Numbered from the stretch's first letter, positions 9,729 to 18,953 are shown. The stretch: DNA of 52,293 nt from Acholeplasmatales bacterium (GCA_024697825.1 JAILEP010000098.1:1-52293), one strand, 5' to 3'. Translations and numbers: made by a program. The notes: a model not told the origin generated them from the sequence alone.

Positions 9729-10304
9729 CTAAATCATTCCAGAGAATCCTAAGAATGCCATAGCCATTAAAGCTGCTGTAATTAAAGCAATAGGGATTCC
9801 CTTAAATGCCTTAGGTGCATTAGATGCATCTAGGCGATATCTAATTGTTGAGAATATTACAATAACTAAACAGAAACCAACACCAGTACCGATAGCATTT
9901 GCCATTGAATCTGCAAATGAAGCTCCGTTATTACCGGTAGCAACACCAAGTACTGCACAGTTTGTAGTAATAAGTGGAAGATATACACCAAGTGCCTTAT
10001 ATAACGAAGGCGAATATTTCTTAATAATCATTTCAATTAGCTGAACTAGTGAAGCAATTACTAAAATATAAGTAATTGTATCCATAAATTCAATTTCAGC
10101 TACAACTAATAACTGATAAATTGGCCAGCAGACTGCGGCAGCAAGTACAATTACAACTGTAACTGCAATACCCATACCTAAAGCTGATGATGTCTTCTTA
10201 GAAACACCAAGGAATGGACAGATACCATAGAATCTTGATAATGTAACGTTATTAATTAGCATTGCATTAACAATACCAAGTAGGAATACGAATATATAAC
10301 TCAT
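9729..10304 (-). CDS. rnfA: Rnf complex subunit RnfA
   Basis: Integral membrane subunit of the ion-translocating ferredoxin:NAD oxidoreductase. At 191 residues with six hydrophobic helices it has the expected size. It keeps both cysteines thought to hold an intramembrane [2Fe-2S] cluster shared with RnfE: Cys29 in FYGICPFLG and Cys116 in TTNCAVLG. AAGGAGG precedes the ATG, and the rnfE stop codon lies one base upstream. Confidence 0.95.
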   Translation of the reverse strand: MSYIFVFLLGIVNAMLINNVTLSRFYGICPFLGVSKKTSSALGMGIAVTVVIVLAAAVCWPIYQLLVVAEIEFMDTITYILVIASLVQLIEMIIKKYSPSLYKALGVYLPLITTNCAVLGVATGNNGASFADSMANAIGTGVGFCLVIVIFSTIRYRLDASNAPKAFKGIPIALITAALMAMAFLGFSGMI

Positions 10305-10305
10305 A

Positions 10306-11154
10306 CTATTCTGCCTCCTTTACTTCAGGTTTAGCAATAGGCTTTTCTTCTGCCTTTGGCTCATTAGGCTTAGCCTCTTCAATAGGCTTTACCTCTGGCT
10401 TTGGAGCTTCTGCAGCATTTGCAGCCTCTAGAGCCTTTTTCTTTGCAAGCTCTTCTGCCTTCTTTTTCTTTAATTCTTCAATGCGTGCTTTTTCAGCAGC
10501 TGCCTTCTTAGCATCCTTCTTAGCCTTTCTCCATGCAAGGAATGCAAGAACAAACGCTAAAGTTAAGAAACCACCAGCAGACTGAACAAAGATTGGAATT
10601 GCATAAGCTTCTGGAATTATATGTAATATGTACTGAGCACCAATTGGGAAATATGCACCAAATGATAAAGCACCAGTACCTAGGATTTCTCTTATGAATG
10701 CAACTACACAAATTGCAAGAGTAAATCCAATACCAGATCCTAAGCCATCAAAGAATGATGCCACAGGACCATTCTTACTAGCAAATGCCTCTGCACGTCC
10801 TAGGATAATACAGTTAACTACGATTAGTGATATGAATACACCTAGGTTAGAATATAAAGCTGGAATAAACGCTTCAGTGAGCATTTTAATAATTGTAACG
10901 AATGTAGCTATAATTACGATATAGCATGGAATCTTTACCTGGCTTGGAATAACCTTACGAAGTAAAGAAATAATTGTGTTAGAACCAATAAGTGTAAGAA
11001 TTACTAATAAGCCCATACCAATAGCAGCTTCTACTGATTTAGTAGTTGCAAGGGTAGGACACATACCAAGTAATGATACAAATGTAGGATTCTCTGTAAT
11101 GATACCAGCAAGTAACACGGCCTTGTTGGAAACCTTCTTAGAAGTCTTTTCCAT
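10306..11154 (-). CDS. rnfE: Rnf complex subunit RnfE with long charged C-terminal tail
   Basis: Membrane subunit paired with RnfA. Residues 1-208 form the usual six-helix core with the cluster cysteines Cys32 (GMCPTLA) and Cys115 (VVNCIILG). Residues 209-282 are an added hydrophilic tail: first Lys/Ala/Glu-rich and probably helical, then Pro/Glu/Lys-rich. RnfE and RsxE proteins usually end soon after the last helix, so the tail is unusual. It is one base from rnfA and one base from rnfG. Confidence 0.94.
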   Translation of the reverse strand: MEKTSKKVSNKAVLLAGIITENPTFVSLLGMCPTLATTKSVEAAIGMGLLVILTLIGSNTIISLLRKVIPSQVKIPCYIVIIATFVTIIKMLTEAFIPALYSNLGVFISLIVVNCIILGRAEAFASKNGPVASFFDGLGSGIGFTLAICVVAFIREILGTGALSFGAYFPIGAQYILHIIPEAYAIPIFVQSAGGFLTLAFVLAFLAWRKAKKDAKKAAAEKARIEELKKKKAEELAKKKALEAANAAEAPKPEVKPIEEAKPNEPKAEEKPIAKPEVKEAE

Positions 11155-11155
11155 A

Positions 11156-11773
11156 TTACATAGCCTCCTTTACTGATTCATGTGTATTAATAGCAGCTGT
11201 AACTAAGTCTCTAACTAATGTAGCACCAAATGTAGCACCACAAGAAACATCAACTGTCTTAGCATCCTCTTTAGATACTGTACCAACATCTTCACCATCA
11301 GCTGATACAAAGCCTACCTCATAAACAGTTGCACCAACTGTATTATATGTAACCTTTAGCCATGATGCGACTGTAGATGCATATGACTGGCTGTTTTCTA
11401 AGAATTCAACCTGAACAACACCTAGCTCATCATTAACTGCTGCCATAATTTCAATATTACCATAAGCATTTGACCCCTTAGCTGTATAAATATAGCCTAG
11501 GGTACTTGTTTTAGCATCATCACTATAAGCGATGATTAATGATTCAATCTTTGAATCGATTGTAGCATTTGGATACTTTTCCTTTAATTCATCTGATGTA
11601 TATTCATCAAATGCTACACAATCAGAATAAATAGTTGTGATAGTATCCTTCTTAGTTGCTTCTGAATTTTTAGCAATAATTGGAGATGTCACTAAATTTA
11701 ATGCTGCAAGAATTGCTGCACAAATTAAAGCGATTGTTCCAAGGATAATAGAAATCGTTAAATATTTCTTCAT
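11156..11773 (-). CDS. rnfG: Rnf complex subunit RnfG (FMN-binding)
   Basis: Single-TM subunit (helix about 5-27) with an extracytoplasmic flavin domain. Covalent FMN is expected on Thr181 in CGATFGAT; the usual motif is S/T-G-A-T, so the first position is a variant. I placed the start at 11773: GGGAGG precedes that ATG, which shares one base with the rnfD stop, giving 205 residues. An in-frame upstream extension runs through rnfD and is not credible. No apbE flavin transferase gene is present in the window. Confidence 0.9.
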   Translation of the reverse strand: MKKYLTISIILGTIALICAAILAALNLVTSPIIAKNSEATKKDTITTIYSDCVAFDEYTSDELKEKYPNATIDSKIESLIIAYSDDAKTSTLGYIYTAKGSNAYGNIEIMAAVNDELGVVQVEFLENSQSYASTVASWLKVTYNTVGATVYEVGFVSADGEDVGTVSKEDAKTVDVSCGATFGATLVRDLVTAAINTHESVKEAM

Positions 11774-12876
11774 TAGAACCAACCTCCCATCACTGAAGCT
11801 GATACAATGCAGCATACAACTACTAGGGCAATACCTAATCCTAAGCACTGCTTCCAAGTATATGTATTAGGCTTACCTCTCATGAAGTAATCTAATGCTG
11901 GAGCCATCATATTAGCTATTAAAATTGAGAATGCTGCACCCTCTGGATAAGCACCAATAACTCTAATCATTGCAGTCATACATCCGGCAATTGCACCAAA
12001 TGCGACACGACCAAATTTTGTTGTTGGTGATGTAACAGGGTCTGTTATCATAAATACTGCTGCAAAGATTGCACCACCAGATAATAGCTGGTATGCCCAC
12101 ATCTTTGCGATATTACCTGTTTCATATCTTCCATAGAATGAAACTACGGCAATTAGCATAACAACTGCAAAGCTTAAGAAATAGCTTAATGCTGATCTTA
12201 AATCTGCACTTCTTCTAGCAAATAGATAGATTGCACCTACTAGGATTAAAAGCTTACAGCCTTCACCTAAGGCACCACCAATACCATTGCCTAAGAATAG
12301 ATCTCCTAAATCGAAGATCATTGAATTCATACCATTCTTTACAACCTCACCAAGTGGTGTTGCTCCTAAAGTAGCATCTACATTAGATACATTAGCCTCA
12401 CCAATCTTGCTACCAAAGCAGATTAAAACAAAGATTCTACCTGCTGCAGCTGGGTTAAAGATATTTTGGCCTAAGCCACCAAATAGCATTTTACCTACAA
12501 TAATACCAAATGCTGCACCACATATTACTACATATGGTGAAGAATTAGCTGGCATAATAAGTGCAAATATTAATGCTGAAATAATTGGTGCAAGGAAATT
12601 ATTAATTGTATAGGTAGCCTTTACCTTACTAAAGCCTTCCTTAGTAAATAATTCCTTAATTTTCATATCCTTTGGCCATTTAATAAACATGTTAATTAAA
12701 AGCTCAAAGAATAGCATTACACCAAGTGATAATAAAATAACATAAATACCGCCCCATCCGTTATAAATCATAGCGAATAATGTAATTGGAATTAAGGCTA
12801 CAATTACATCTCCCATCATTCTAGCAACGGATACATTCTTACGAATATAAGGCGATGTCTGTGGAACTAATTTCAT
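11773..12876 (-). CDS. rnfD: Rnf complex subunit RnfD
   Basis: Multi-helix membrane subunit, 367 residues, homologous to NqrB. The conserved GGLGQNIFNPAA lies at 133-145. The covalent FMN site is predicted at Thr173 in LGATPL, where most family members have S-G-A-T or T-G-A-T. About ten hydrophobic helices are visible, matching the family. It lies 14 bases after rnfC and overlaps rnfG by one base, consistent with strict co-translation. Confidence 0.94.
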   Translation of the reverse strand: MKLVPQTSPYIRKNVSVARMMGDVIVALIPITLFAMIYNGWGGIYVILLSLGVMLFFELLINMFIKWPKDMKIKELFTKEGFSKVKATYTINNFLAPIISALIFALIMPANSSPYVVICGAAFGIIVGKMLFGGLGQNIFNPAAAGRIFVLICFGSKIGEANVSNVDATLGATPLGEVVKNGMNSMIFDLGDLFLGNGIGGALGEGCKLLILVGAIYLFARRSADLRSALSYFLSFAVVMLIAVVSFYGRYETGNIAKMWAYQLLSGGAIFAAVFMITDPVTSPTTKFGRVAFGAIAGCMTAMIRVIGAYPEGAAFSILIANMMAPALDYFMRGKPNTYTWKQCLGLGIALVVVCCIVSASVMGGWF

Positions 12877-12890
12877 TTCCTTCTACCTCC

Positions 12891-14189
12891 TTATAACGCA
12901 AGCTTTTTGCCCTTGCGGCAATATTCTGTTAAATGAATCTTAGAAGTACATGTATATGAGCACATACCACATAGAATACATGATTTAATATTGAGCTTAT
13001 TCTTTAAAGCATCCTTATCATTATTCTTTACAGCCTGCATAATTTGAACTGGCTGAAGTCCTGCTGGACATGAATATACACATGAGCCACATCTTACACA
13101 AGGCTCCTCTGTATACTTCTTTTCATTCATAATAATACATGATGTACATGTTTTAGTAACAACTGCATCATCTCTAACTAGGTTAGCTCCCATCATAGGT
13201 CCACCTAGGATCATAACCTTGTTATCATCTGAATTATATCCACCTGCAAGTGTAATAATTTCTTGTAATGATGTACCAACCTTTACTCTAAAGTTTGTTG
13301 GAGTTGTAATACCATCACCTGTGATAGTAAAGTTTCTTTCTACTACTGGTCTATTCTGCTTAATTGCACGATATAAACCTACTGTAGTTGAAACATTTAA
13401 TACCTGAATACCAAGCTTTGCTGGTAAAACGCCAGCTGGTACCTTTACACCAAGTGCTGTTTTAATCATTTCGATTTCCCAGCCCTGTGGATAATAATTA
13501 CCAACTCTACATACCTCAATTGGTAAATTAGGGAATCTAGTTAATTCTGCAGTTAGGGTATCATATAAATCCTGATACTTCTTCTTTATACAGATTACTG
13601 TTCTCTTAGCACCAAGTGCCTGCATAGCATACTTACAGCCCTGCATTAATAAATCAGGGAATTCTAGTATTAATCTATGGTCAGCTGATAAATAAGGCTC
13701 ACACTCAACTGCGTTAATGGCAAGTGTTTCAATAGGATCATTTCCCTGGAACTTAATATAAGTTGGGAATGATGAACCACCAAGTCCTACTAGTGCCTTA
13801 TCCTTTAATATTTCGACAAAATCTTCCTTAGTTAGCTTTGCGATTTCTTCATCTGTACGAGGCTTATATTCCTCATCCCATTCTTCCTTTTTATCATTTT
13901 TGATTTGAACAAATTCTGTAAGCTTACCACTTCTGTGGAATTTTTTAACAGTTCCAACCACCTCACCACTTACTGTTGCGTGGATTGGCTGTTCAAAAAA
14001 CGGTCCGTGCCTTAAACCGATTTTCTGTCCCATCTTAACATGGTCACCTGGTTTAACATAAAGCTCACCAGTTGCACATCTTTGATTAGTGACAGCCAGA
14101 TAAACATATTCTGGGTCTAAAAAGCGGACCGTAGGAAGACTGTTAGTAAGTCTCTTATCACGATAAATTTCTCTTGTTTTCGCAATCAT
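12891..14189 (-). CDS. rnfC: Rnf complex subunit RnfC
   Basis: Peripheral cytoplasmic subunit that carries NADH/FMN chemistry and two [4Fe-4S] clusters. The 432 residues contain GLGGSSFPTYIK and AVECEPYL of the flavin/NAD domain, VLPAKLGIQVLN, a SLBB-like region, and two C-x2-C-x2-C-x3-C motifs at Cys364-374 and Cys404-414. The second has Thr where a Pro usually follows. A G-rich ribosome site precedes the ATG, 6 bases after the ANTAR gene. Confidence 0.95.
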   Translation of the reverse strand: MIAKTREIYRDKRLTNSLPTVRFLDPEYVYLAVTNQRCATGELYVKPGDHVKMGQKIGLRHGPFFEQPIHATVSGEVVGTVKKFHRSGKLTEFVQIKNDKKEEWDEEYKPRTDEEIAKLTKEDFVEILKDKALVGLGGSSFPTYIKFQGNDPIETLAINAVECEPYLSADHRLILEFPDLLMQGCKYAMQALGAKRTVICIKKKYQDLYDTLTAELTRFPNLPIEVCRVGNYYPQGWEIEMIKTALGVKVPAGVLPAKLGIQVLNVSTTVGLYRAIKQNRPVVERNFTITGDGITTPTNFRVKVGTSLQEIITLAGGYNSDDNKVMILGGPMMGANLVRDDAVVTKTCTSCIIMNEKKYTEEPCVRCGSCVYSCPAGLQPVQIMQAVKNNDKDALKNKLNIKSCILCGMCSYTCTSKIHLTEYCRKGKKLAL

Positions 14190-14195
14190 CCTACA

Positions 14196-14756
14196 TTACC
14201 CCCTTTGTAAAATGCTTTTTGCGGCTAAAAGCTTAGATGATCTTTCATCCATTGCTTTCTTTAATATGTATTTATAAGCGGTCTCTTCATCCCACTTATT
14301 TTCCTTCATAAGGTAAAGCTTTGCTCTCTTTACCATACGTTCTTCATCAATTTTCTCCTTAACCTTATCAAGGCTTTCCTCTAAATTCTCGATAAGCTTA
14401 ATATCCCTATCCATAATATTAATAACCTCAGGGAGAGATGTTATTCTTTCAGGGTCAATCATATAAAAGCGTGGAGATGATAATACATTATATACTGCAC
14501 CCTCCTCCATATTAGGAGTTGCATATATAACATTACATCTCTTTGAGCTTATTAATAGATCTATTAGCCTATAATATCCTCCTAGGTATGAATGATGGAT
14601 AATAACATAGTCAGCTGGATGGACACAAACATACTTATAAAGCTCAGTAGGCTGAGTACTAGTTAGGGCTTCAACCCTATATAGTACTCTGTCTAATAAA
14701 GCGTCTATAGTATTTATGAATCTCATATCCTTTGACAAAATATAAATAGTCTTCAT
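14196..14756 (-). CDS. ANTAR-domain putative antiterminator
   Basis: The 186 residues comprise a receiver-like N-terminal domain (about 1-115) lacking an obvious phospho-acceptor pattern, a coiled linker, and a C-terminal ANTAR domain (about 125-183) with RAKLYLMKENKWDEETAYKYI and AMDERSSKLLAAKSI. ANTAR domains bind paired small RNA hairpins and prevent termination. The gene stands directly before rnfC and probably controls the rnf genes. I could not find the expected twin hexaloop hairpins in the 41-base gap upstream or in the glyA leader, so the target is unknown. Confidence 0.82.
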   Translation of the reverse strand: MKTIYILSKDMRFINTIDALLDRVLYRVEALTSTQPTELYKYVCVHPADYVIIHHSYLGGYYRLIDLLISSKRCNVIYATPNMEEGAVYNVLSSPRFYMIDPERITSLPEVINIMDRDIKLIENLEESLDKVKEKIDEERMVKRAKLYLMKENKWDEETAYKYILKKAMDERSSKLLAAKSILQRG

Positions 14757-14797
14757 GTCAAAATCGCACCCCTTTGTGTAATTTTAACTACTTCCAA

Positions 14798-16060
14798 TTA
14801 ATCAGCTAAATAAGGATGGTTAGCCATTAAAGCAACTACTTCATTTCTAACCTCTGCTAAAACTTCCTCGTTATCCTTATTTCTTAATGCTCTATCAATC
14901 CAATTTGCAACCTTAACCATATCATCTTCCTTAAAGCCACGAGTAGTTACAGCAGCTGTACCTAAACGTAAGCCTGAAGTGATTGTTGGCTTTTGTGTAT
15001 CATTTGGAATAGCGTTCTTATTAGTTGTAATATTTACTGAATGTAATACATTCTCAGCCTTCTTACCAGTTACACCAACTGAACCATAAATATCAACTAG
15101 GATTAAATGGTTATCAGTACCACCAGATACAAGCTTATAGCCTAGCTTTGTTAATTCAGCAGCTAAAGCCTTACAGTTCTTAATAATCTGAGCTGCATAA
15201 TCCTTAAATGATGGATCAAGTGCTTCCTTAAATGCAACAGCCTTACCAGCAATTACATGCATTAATGGGCCACCCTGGCAGCCTGGGAATACTGAAGAAT
15301 TGATCTTCTTAGCTAATGCCTCATCATTAGTTAAAATCATACCACCTCTTGGACCTCTTAAAGTCTTATGAGTTGTAGTTGTAACGATATCAGCATATTC
15401 AATTGGATTTGGATGTAATCCTGCAGCAACTAATCCTGCAATGTGAGCCATATCTACCATGAAGTAGCACTTTCTTTCAGCCTTTGCAGTAACCTTGTCT
15501 GCGATTTCTCTAAATCTCTTAAAATCAATGATTCTTGGATAAGCAGATGCACCTGCAACGATGATATTAGGTAATTCTGCTAATGCAATTTCTTCTACCT
15601 TATCATAATCAATATATCCTTCATCATTTAAACCATAATTAACAGCCTGATAAATCTTACCAGAGAAGTTAACCTTATATCCATGAGTTAAATGTCCACC
15701 TGCATCAAGTGACATACCTAAAATCTTATCACCTGGCATTAATACTGCATTATAAGCAGCTAAATTAGCAGATGCACCAGAATGAGACTGCACATTTGCA
15801 AAGCCTGCATTAAATAGCTTACAAGCTCTTTCTACAGCAAGTGTTTCAGCTACGTCTACATATTCGCAGCCACCATAATATCTTTTTCCACTGTAACCTT
15901 CTGCGTACTTATTAGTTAATACTGATCCCTGAGCCTCTAAAACAGCCTTAGAAACGAAATTTTCAGAAGCGATTAGCTCAATGTGAGTTCTCTGTCTTTC
16001 TAGCTCCTGATCAATTGCAGCCTGAAGCTCTGGGTCAAATTCTCTTAAATCCTTAGTGTT
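14798..16060 (-). CDS. glyA: Serine hydroxymethyltransferase
   Basis: PLP enzyme that interconverts serine and glycine and charges tetrahydrofolate with a one-carbon unit. The 420 residues show the N-terminal [30 protein letters not shown] and the Schiff-base lysine in [19 protein letters not shown] precedes the ATG at 16058-16060; a longer in-frame form starting at 16105 has no support. No terminator is visible in the 41 bases to the ANTAR gene, so glyA may lead the rnf transcript. Confidence 0.96.
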   Translation of the reverse strand, partial: NTKDLREFDPELQAAIDQELERQRTHIELIASENFVSKAVLEAQGSVLTNKYAEGYSGKRYYGGCEYVDVAETLAVERACKLFNAGFANVQSHSGASANLAAYNAVLMPGDKILGMSLDAGGHLTHGYKVNFSGKIYQAVNYGLNDEGYIDYDKVEEIALAELPNIIVAGASAYPRIIDFKRFREIADKVTAKAERKCYFMVDMAHIAGLVAAGLHPNPIEYADIVTTTTHKTLRGPRGGMILTNDEALAKKINSSVFPGCQGGPLMHVIAGKAVAFKEALDPSFKDYAAQIIKNCKALAAELTKLGYKLVSGGTDNHLILVDIYGSVGVTGKKAENVLHSVNITTNKNAIPNDTQKPTITSGLRLGTAAVTTRGFKEDDMVKVANWIDRALRNKDNEEVLAEVRNEVVALMANHPYLAD

Positions 16061-16303
16061 CATAATTAATTCTCCTATATTAAATTGTATTATTGCATAA
16101 TACACTATAACAATTATAACACAATAATTAATTTTTTTGTATAAACAATAATAATCGTAAGACTTTATATAATTATATGCCTTTTAAGTATTTTAATGAA
16201 GAACAAAACATTTAAAAAAGTATAAACTTATCAATAATATGTAACATTTGTTACATCAAAGCTTATACTTCTTTACTTTACTGTTTAAAAGCAATTATTG
16301 AAG
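16061..16303 (-). promoter_or_regulatory. Intergenic region upstream of glyA with candidate promoter elements
   Basis: This 243-base AT-rich region holds several candidate -10 sequences on the minus strand. One is TTGTGT, 16 bases, TATTAT just upstream of glyA; a TATAAT lacks a good -35 partner. It also contains the nested inverted repeat listed separately. I recognise no folate, purine or glycine riboswitch in it. Confidence 0.4.
16218..16270 (-). repeat. Nested inverted repeat between rplQ and glyA
   Basis: Outer arms at 16218-16229 and 16259-16270 pair over 12 bases on the minus strand with one G-U. Inside is TGTAACA-TT-TGTTACA (16240-16255). On the minus strand the outer stem is followed by six T, so it can act as a second terminator behind the ribosomal operon. 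The inner palindrome could instead be a protein-binding site. Confidence 0.6.
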
Positions 16304-16340
16304 ATAAAAAAAGGGCCTATATCAAAAGATATAAGCCTTA
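16304..16340 (-). terminator. Terminator of the S10-spc-alpha operon
   Basis: A minus-strand stem AAGGCTTATATC with GATATAGGCCCTT (one bulge) and a TTTT loop is followed by TTTTTTT. It lies 14 bases after the rplQ stop codon. Confidence 0.85.
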
Positions 16341-16353
16341 ATTTTATTTGTTA

Positions 16354-16716
16354 TTACTCCTCAACAAACTGAACGATTGCCATAGGAGCTGAATCTCCTC
16401 TACGGAAACCAGTCTTAATTACTCTAGTGTAACCACCGTTACGGTTAGCGAACTTTGGAGCAATTTCGCTGAATAACTTCTGTACTGCAAAATTACCTTC
16501 CTCATCCTTTTCGAAACGGATGAATGATGCTGCCTGACGACGAGCATGTAAAGTATTAGTCTTACCTAAAGTAACCATCTTGTCAGCAAGTCTCTTTAAT
16601 TCCTTTGCCTTTGCTAATGTAGTCTCAATAGAACCATTTAAGATTAAATCAGTAACTAAGTCACGAAGTAATGCCTTTCTCTGGTCTGAGCTACGGCGTA
16701 ATCTACTATATGCCAT
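16354..16716 (-). CDS. rplQ: Ribosomal protein L17
   Basis: Large-subunit protein near the exit tunnel. The 120 residues show the N-terminal [35 protein letters not shown] and the C-terminal [17 protein letters not shown] signature. It is the last gene of the alpha operon, 22 bases after rpoA and before a strong terminator. Confidence 0.97.
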   Translation of the reverse strand: MAYSRLRRSSDQRKALLRDLVTDLILNGSIETTLAKAKELKRLADKMVTLGKTNTLHARRQAASFIRFEKDEEGNFAVQKLFSEIAPKFANRNGGYTRVIKTGFRRGDSAPMAIVQFVEE

Positions 16717-16738
16717 GATATATTCTCCTTATCAGATT

Positions 16739-17698
16739 TTAGTTTTTCTTGAAGCTTAAACCTAATGCTTCTAGCTTTTCCTTGATTTCCTTTAGAGACT
16801 TTCTACCAAGGTTACGAACCTTGATCATATCCTCTTCTGACTTCTCAGAAAGCTGAAGAACAGTATTTATGCCTGCTCTCTTTAAACAGTTATATGAACG
16901 AACTGTTAAATCTAAATCATCAATAGACATTTCAAGCTTGCGGTTCTGATTATCATCATCTGCCTCAATCATGTAGTCTGTCTCTGATGCCTTTTCACTT
17001 AATTCAACAACTACCTTTAAGTGTTCAATCATCATCTTAGATGCGATTGCTAAAGCTTCTTTAGCTGTAATTGAGCCATTTGTTGTAACTTCCATAATTA
17101 ACTTATCGAAATTTGCAACATTTACGTTCTCAACACGTGTCTTTTCTACATTGAAAGCTACGTTAACAATTGGAGTATAAATTGAGTCGATTGCGATAAC
17201 GCCAACTGACTTAGAGAACTCCTTGTTTTGAACTGAGCTTACAAAACCAACTCCACGGCGTACAGTTAAGATCATGTTTAATGACTTACCTGCTTCAACT
17301 GTTGCGATATGCTGATCTGGGTTTACGATCTTGATATCGTTGCTGTGGATAATATCACCAGCAGTAACAACACCAGCACCTGCATGAATTTCAACGTTAG
17401 CCTCGTAGTTAGGGTCTTCAGAATCAACTGAAAGAACAACCTTCTTTAAATTAAGAATAATTGTAATTACGTCTTCTACGACACCATCTACGTTCTGGAA
17501 TTCATGTTCTGCACCGTCGATCTTTACGTTTACGAATGCTGCACCAGGTAAAGAAGAGATTAAAGTTCTTCTTAATGCATTACCTAAAGTAATACCGAAA
17601 CCTCTCTCAAGTGGAGAAATAACGAACTTACCATAAGCACCATTGTCTGCAGTCTCTTCAACGCTAGTTCTTGGTTTTTCAAATTTTAATTCTTTCAT
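16739..17698 (-). CDS. rpoA: RNA polymerase alpha subunit
   Basis: Scaffold for RNA polymerase assembly. The 319 residues hold the N-terminal dimerisation domain with PLERGFGITLGNALRRTLISSLPG and the C-terminal UP-element and activator-binding domain (about 245-319) with LTVRSYNCLKRAGI and RNLGRKSLKEIKEKL. The gap to rpsK is 85 bases and contains no rpsD, unlike the clostridial and enterobacterial order. Confidence 0.98.
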   Translation of the reverse strand: MKELKFEKPRTSVEETADNGAYGKFVISPLERGFGITLGNALRRTLISSLPGAAFVNVKIDGAEHEFQNVDGVVEDVITIILNLKKVVLSVDSEDPNYEANVEIHAGAGVVTAGDIIHSNDIKIVNPDQHIATVEAGKSLNMILTVRRGVGFVSSVQNKEFSKSVGVIAIDSIYTPIVNVAFNVEKTRVENVNVANFDKLIMEVTTNGSITAKEALAIASKMMIEHLKVVVELSEKASETDYMIEADDDNQNRKLEMSIDDLDLTVRSYNCLKRAGINTVLQLSEKSEEDMIKVRNLGRKSLKEIKEKLEALGLSFKKN

Positions 17699-17783
17699 TA
17701 ATGGCCTCCTGTTTATATATAAATGAATTGTTAAAAATTAATTACTATATTAAATTTTAGCCTGCCAATTCGACAGCTAGATA

Positions 17784-18167
17784 TTAACCTCTAGGTCTCT
17801 TTGGTGGACGACAACCATTATGTGGAACAGGTGTAACATCAGTGATAGCTGTGATTTCTAAACCTGCTACAGTTAATGAACGGATAGCAGCTTCACGGCC
17901 CTGACCTGGACCCTTAACTGTTACTTCAACCTTAGCAACACCCTGGTCTACTGCAGCCTTAGCAGCAGCTTCTGCAGCCTGCTGAGCTGCGAAAGGAGTT
18001 GACTTACGACTACCCTTAAAGCCCTGTGCACCAGCACTACTCCAAGAAATTACATTTCCCTGTAAGTCAGTGATAGTAACGATTGTATTATTGAAAGTCG
18101 AATGAATATGAGCTACACCAAGTGGTGAGTTTCTCTTCACACGACGCTTTGTAACCTTACGTGCCAT
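17784..18167 (-). CDS. rpsK: Ribosomal protein S11
   Basis: Small-subunit platform protein, 127 residues. [34 protein letters not shown] and the C-terminal [15 protein letters not shown] are diagnostic. It lies 18 bases after rpsM. Confidence 0.98.
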   Translation of the reverse strand: MARKVTKRRVKRNSPLGVAHIHSTFNNTIVTITDLQGNVISWSSAGAQGFKGSRKSTPFAAQQAAEAAAKAAVDQGVAKVEVTVKGPGQGREAAIRSLTVAGLEITAITDVTPVPHNGCRPPKRPRG

Positions 18168-18185
18168 AATCTCATTATCCTCCTA

Positions 18186-18551
18186 TTACTTCTTGTGGTT
18201 AGCAATTGTATGCTTAGGACCCTTACGAGTACGAGCATTATTACGTGTATTCTGGCCTCTAACTGGTAATCCCTTTCTATGACGGATACCTCTGTAGCAA
18301 CCAATTTCCATTAATCTCTTAATGTTTAAAGCAACTTCTCTACGTAAGTCACCTTCAACCTTAATCTTTGCAACCTCTGTACGGATTGCACCTAACTGTG
18401 CTTCAGTTAAGTCCTTTGTACGAATGTCTTCAGAAACATTCGCAGCCTTTAAAATATTCTTAGATGTTGTTTCACCAATACCATAGATGTACTGTAATGA
18501 AATAACAATTCTCTTGTCATTAGGAATATCTACTCCTGAAATACGTGCCAT
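18186..18551 (-). CDS. rpsM: Ribosomal protein S13
   Basis: Small-subunit head protein contacting tRNA and L5. The 121 residues include [35 protein letters not shown] and the basic tail [17 protein letters not shown]. It is placed between rpmJ and rpsK as in other Firmicutes. Confidence 0.98.
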   Translation of the reverse strand: MARISGVDIPNDKRIVISLQYIYGIGETTSKNILKAANVSEDIRTKDLTEAQLGAIRTEVAKIKVEGDLRREVALNIKRLMEIGCYRGIRHRKGLPVRGQNTRNNARTRKGPKHTIANHKK

Positions 18552-18584
18552 ATTAATTAGCTCCTTCTTTAATAATAATTTTTT

Positions 18585-18698
18585 TTAGCCCTGTCTCTGC
18601 TTATGCTTTGGGTTTTCGCAAATGACCATTACACGGCCCTTACGCTTAATAACCTTACACTTGTCACAGATAGGCTTTACTGATGGACGAACCTTCAT
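18585..18698 (-). CDS. rpmJ: Ribosomal protein L36
   Basis: A 37-residue gene read directly from sequence: it begins [19 protein letters not shown] and ends NPKHKQRQG. The zinc ligands Cys11, Cys14 and Cys27 plus His33 are all present, so this is the zinc-binding form. It sits in its canonical place between infA and rpsM. TAGGAGGC precedes the start. Confidence 0.95.
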   Translation of the reverse strand: MKVRPSVKPICDKCKVIKRKGRVMVICENPKHKQRQG

Positions 18699-18715
18699 AT
18701 AATTTGCCTCCTATA

Positions 18716-18937
18716 TTATTTGTGTCTGTAAGTAATTCTGCCACGTGTTAAATCATAGGTTGATAACTCGATAGTTACCTTATCACCTGGTAAAATGCGT
18801 ATGTTATTCATGCGGATTTTACCAGAAACGTGGGCTTTTACCTGGTGACCATTATCTAGTGTTACTATAAACTGTGTATTTGGTAGTACATCCTGTACTA
18901 CGCCTTCCATTTCAATGACATCATCTTTTTTTGCCAT
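18716..18937 (-). CDS. infA: Translation initiation factor IF-1
   Basis: A 73-residue single OB-fold (S1-like) factor that occupies the ribosomal A site during initiation. [19 protein letters not shown] and [20 protein letters not shown] are diagnostic. It is encoded between map and rpmJ, with no KOW-domain gene in between, a Bacilli-like arrangement. Confidence 0.97.
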   Translation of the reverse strand: MAKKDDVIEMEGVVQDVLPNTQFIVTLDNGHQVKAHVSGKIRMNNIRILPGDKVTIELSTYDLTRGRITYRHK

Positions 18938-18953
18938 TTAAATTTGCCTCCTA

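Noticed and set aside
11774-11857. N-terminal extension of RnfG
   Set aside because: It runs through the end of rnfD; the ATG at 11773 has a GGGAGG site and begins directly at the membrane helix.
14757-16303. ANTAR twin-hexaloop RNA target near glyA-rnf
   Set aside because: No pair of short stems with six-base loops carrying A1 and G4 was found in the 41-base gap or the glyA leader.
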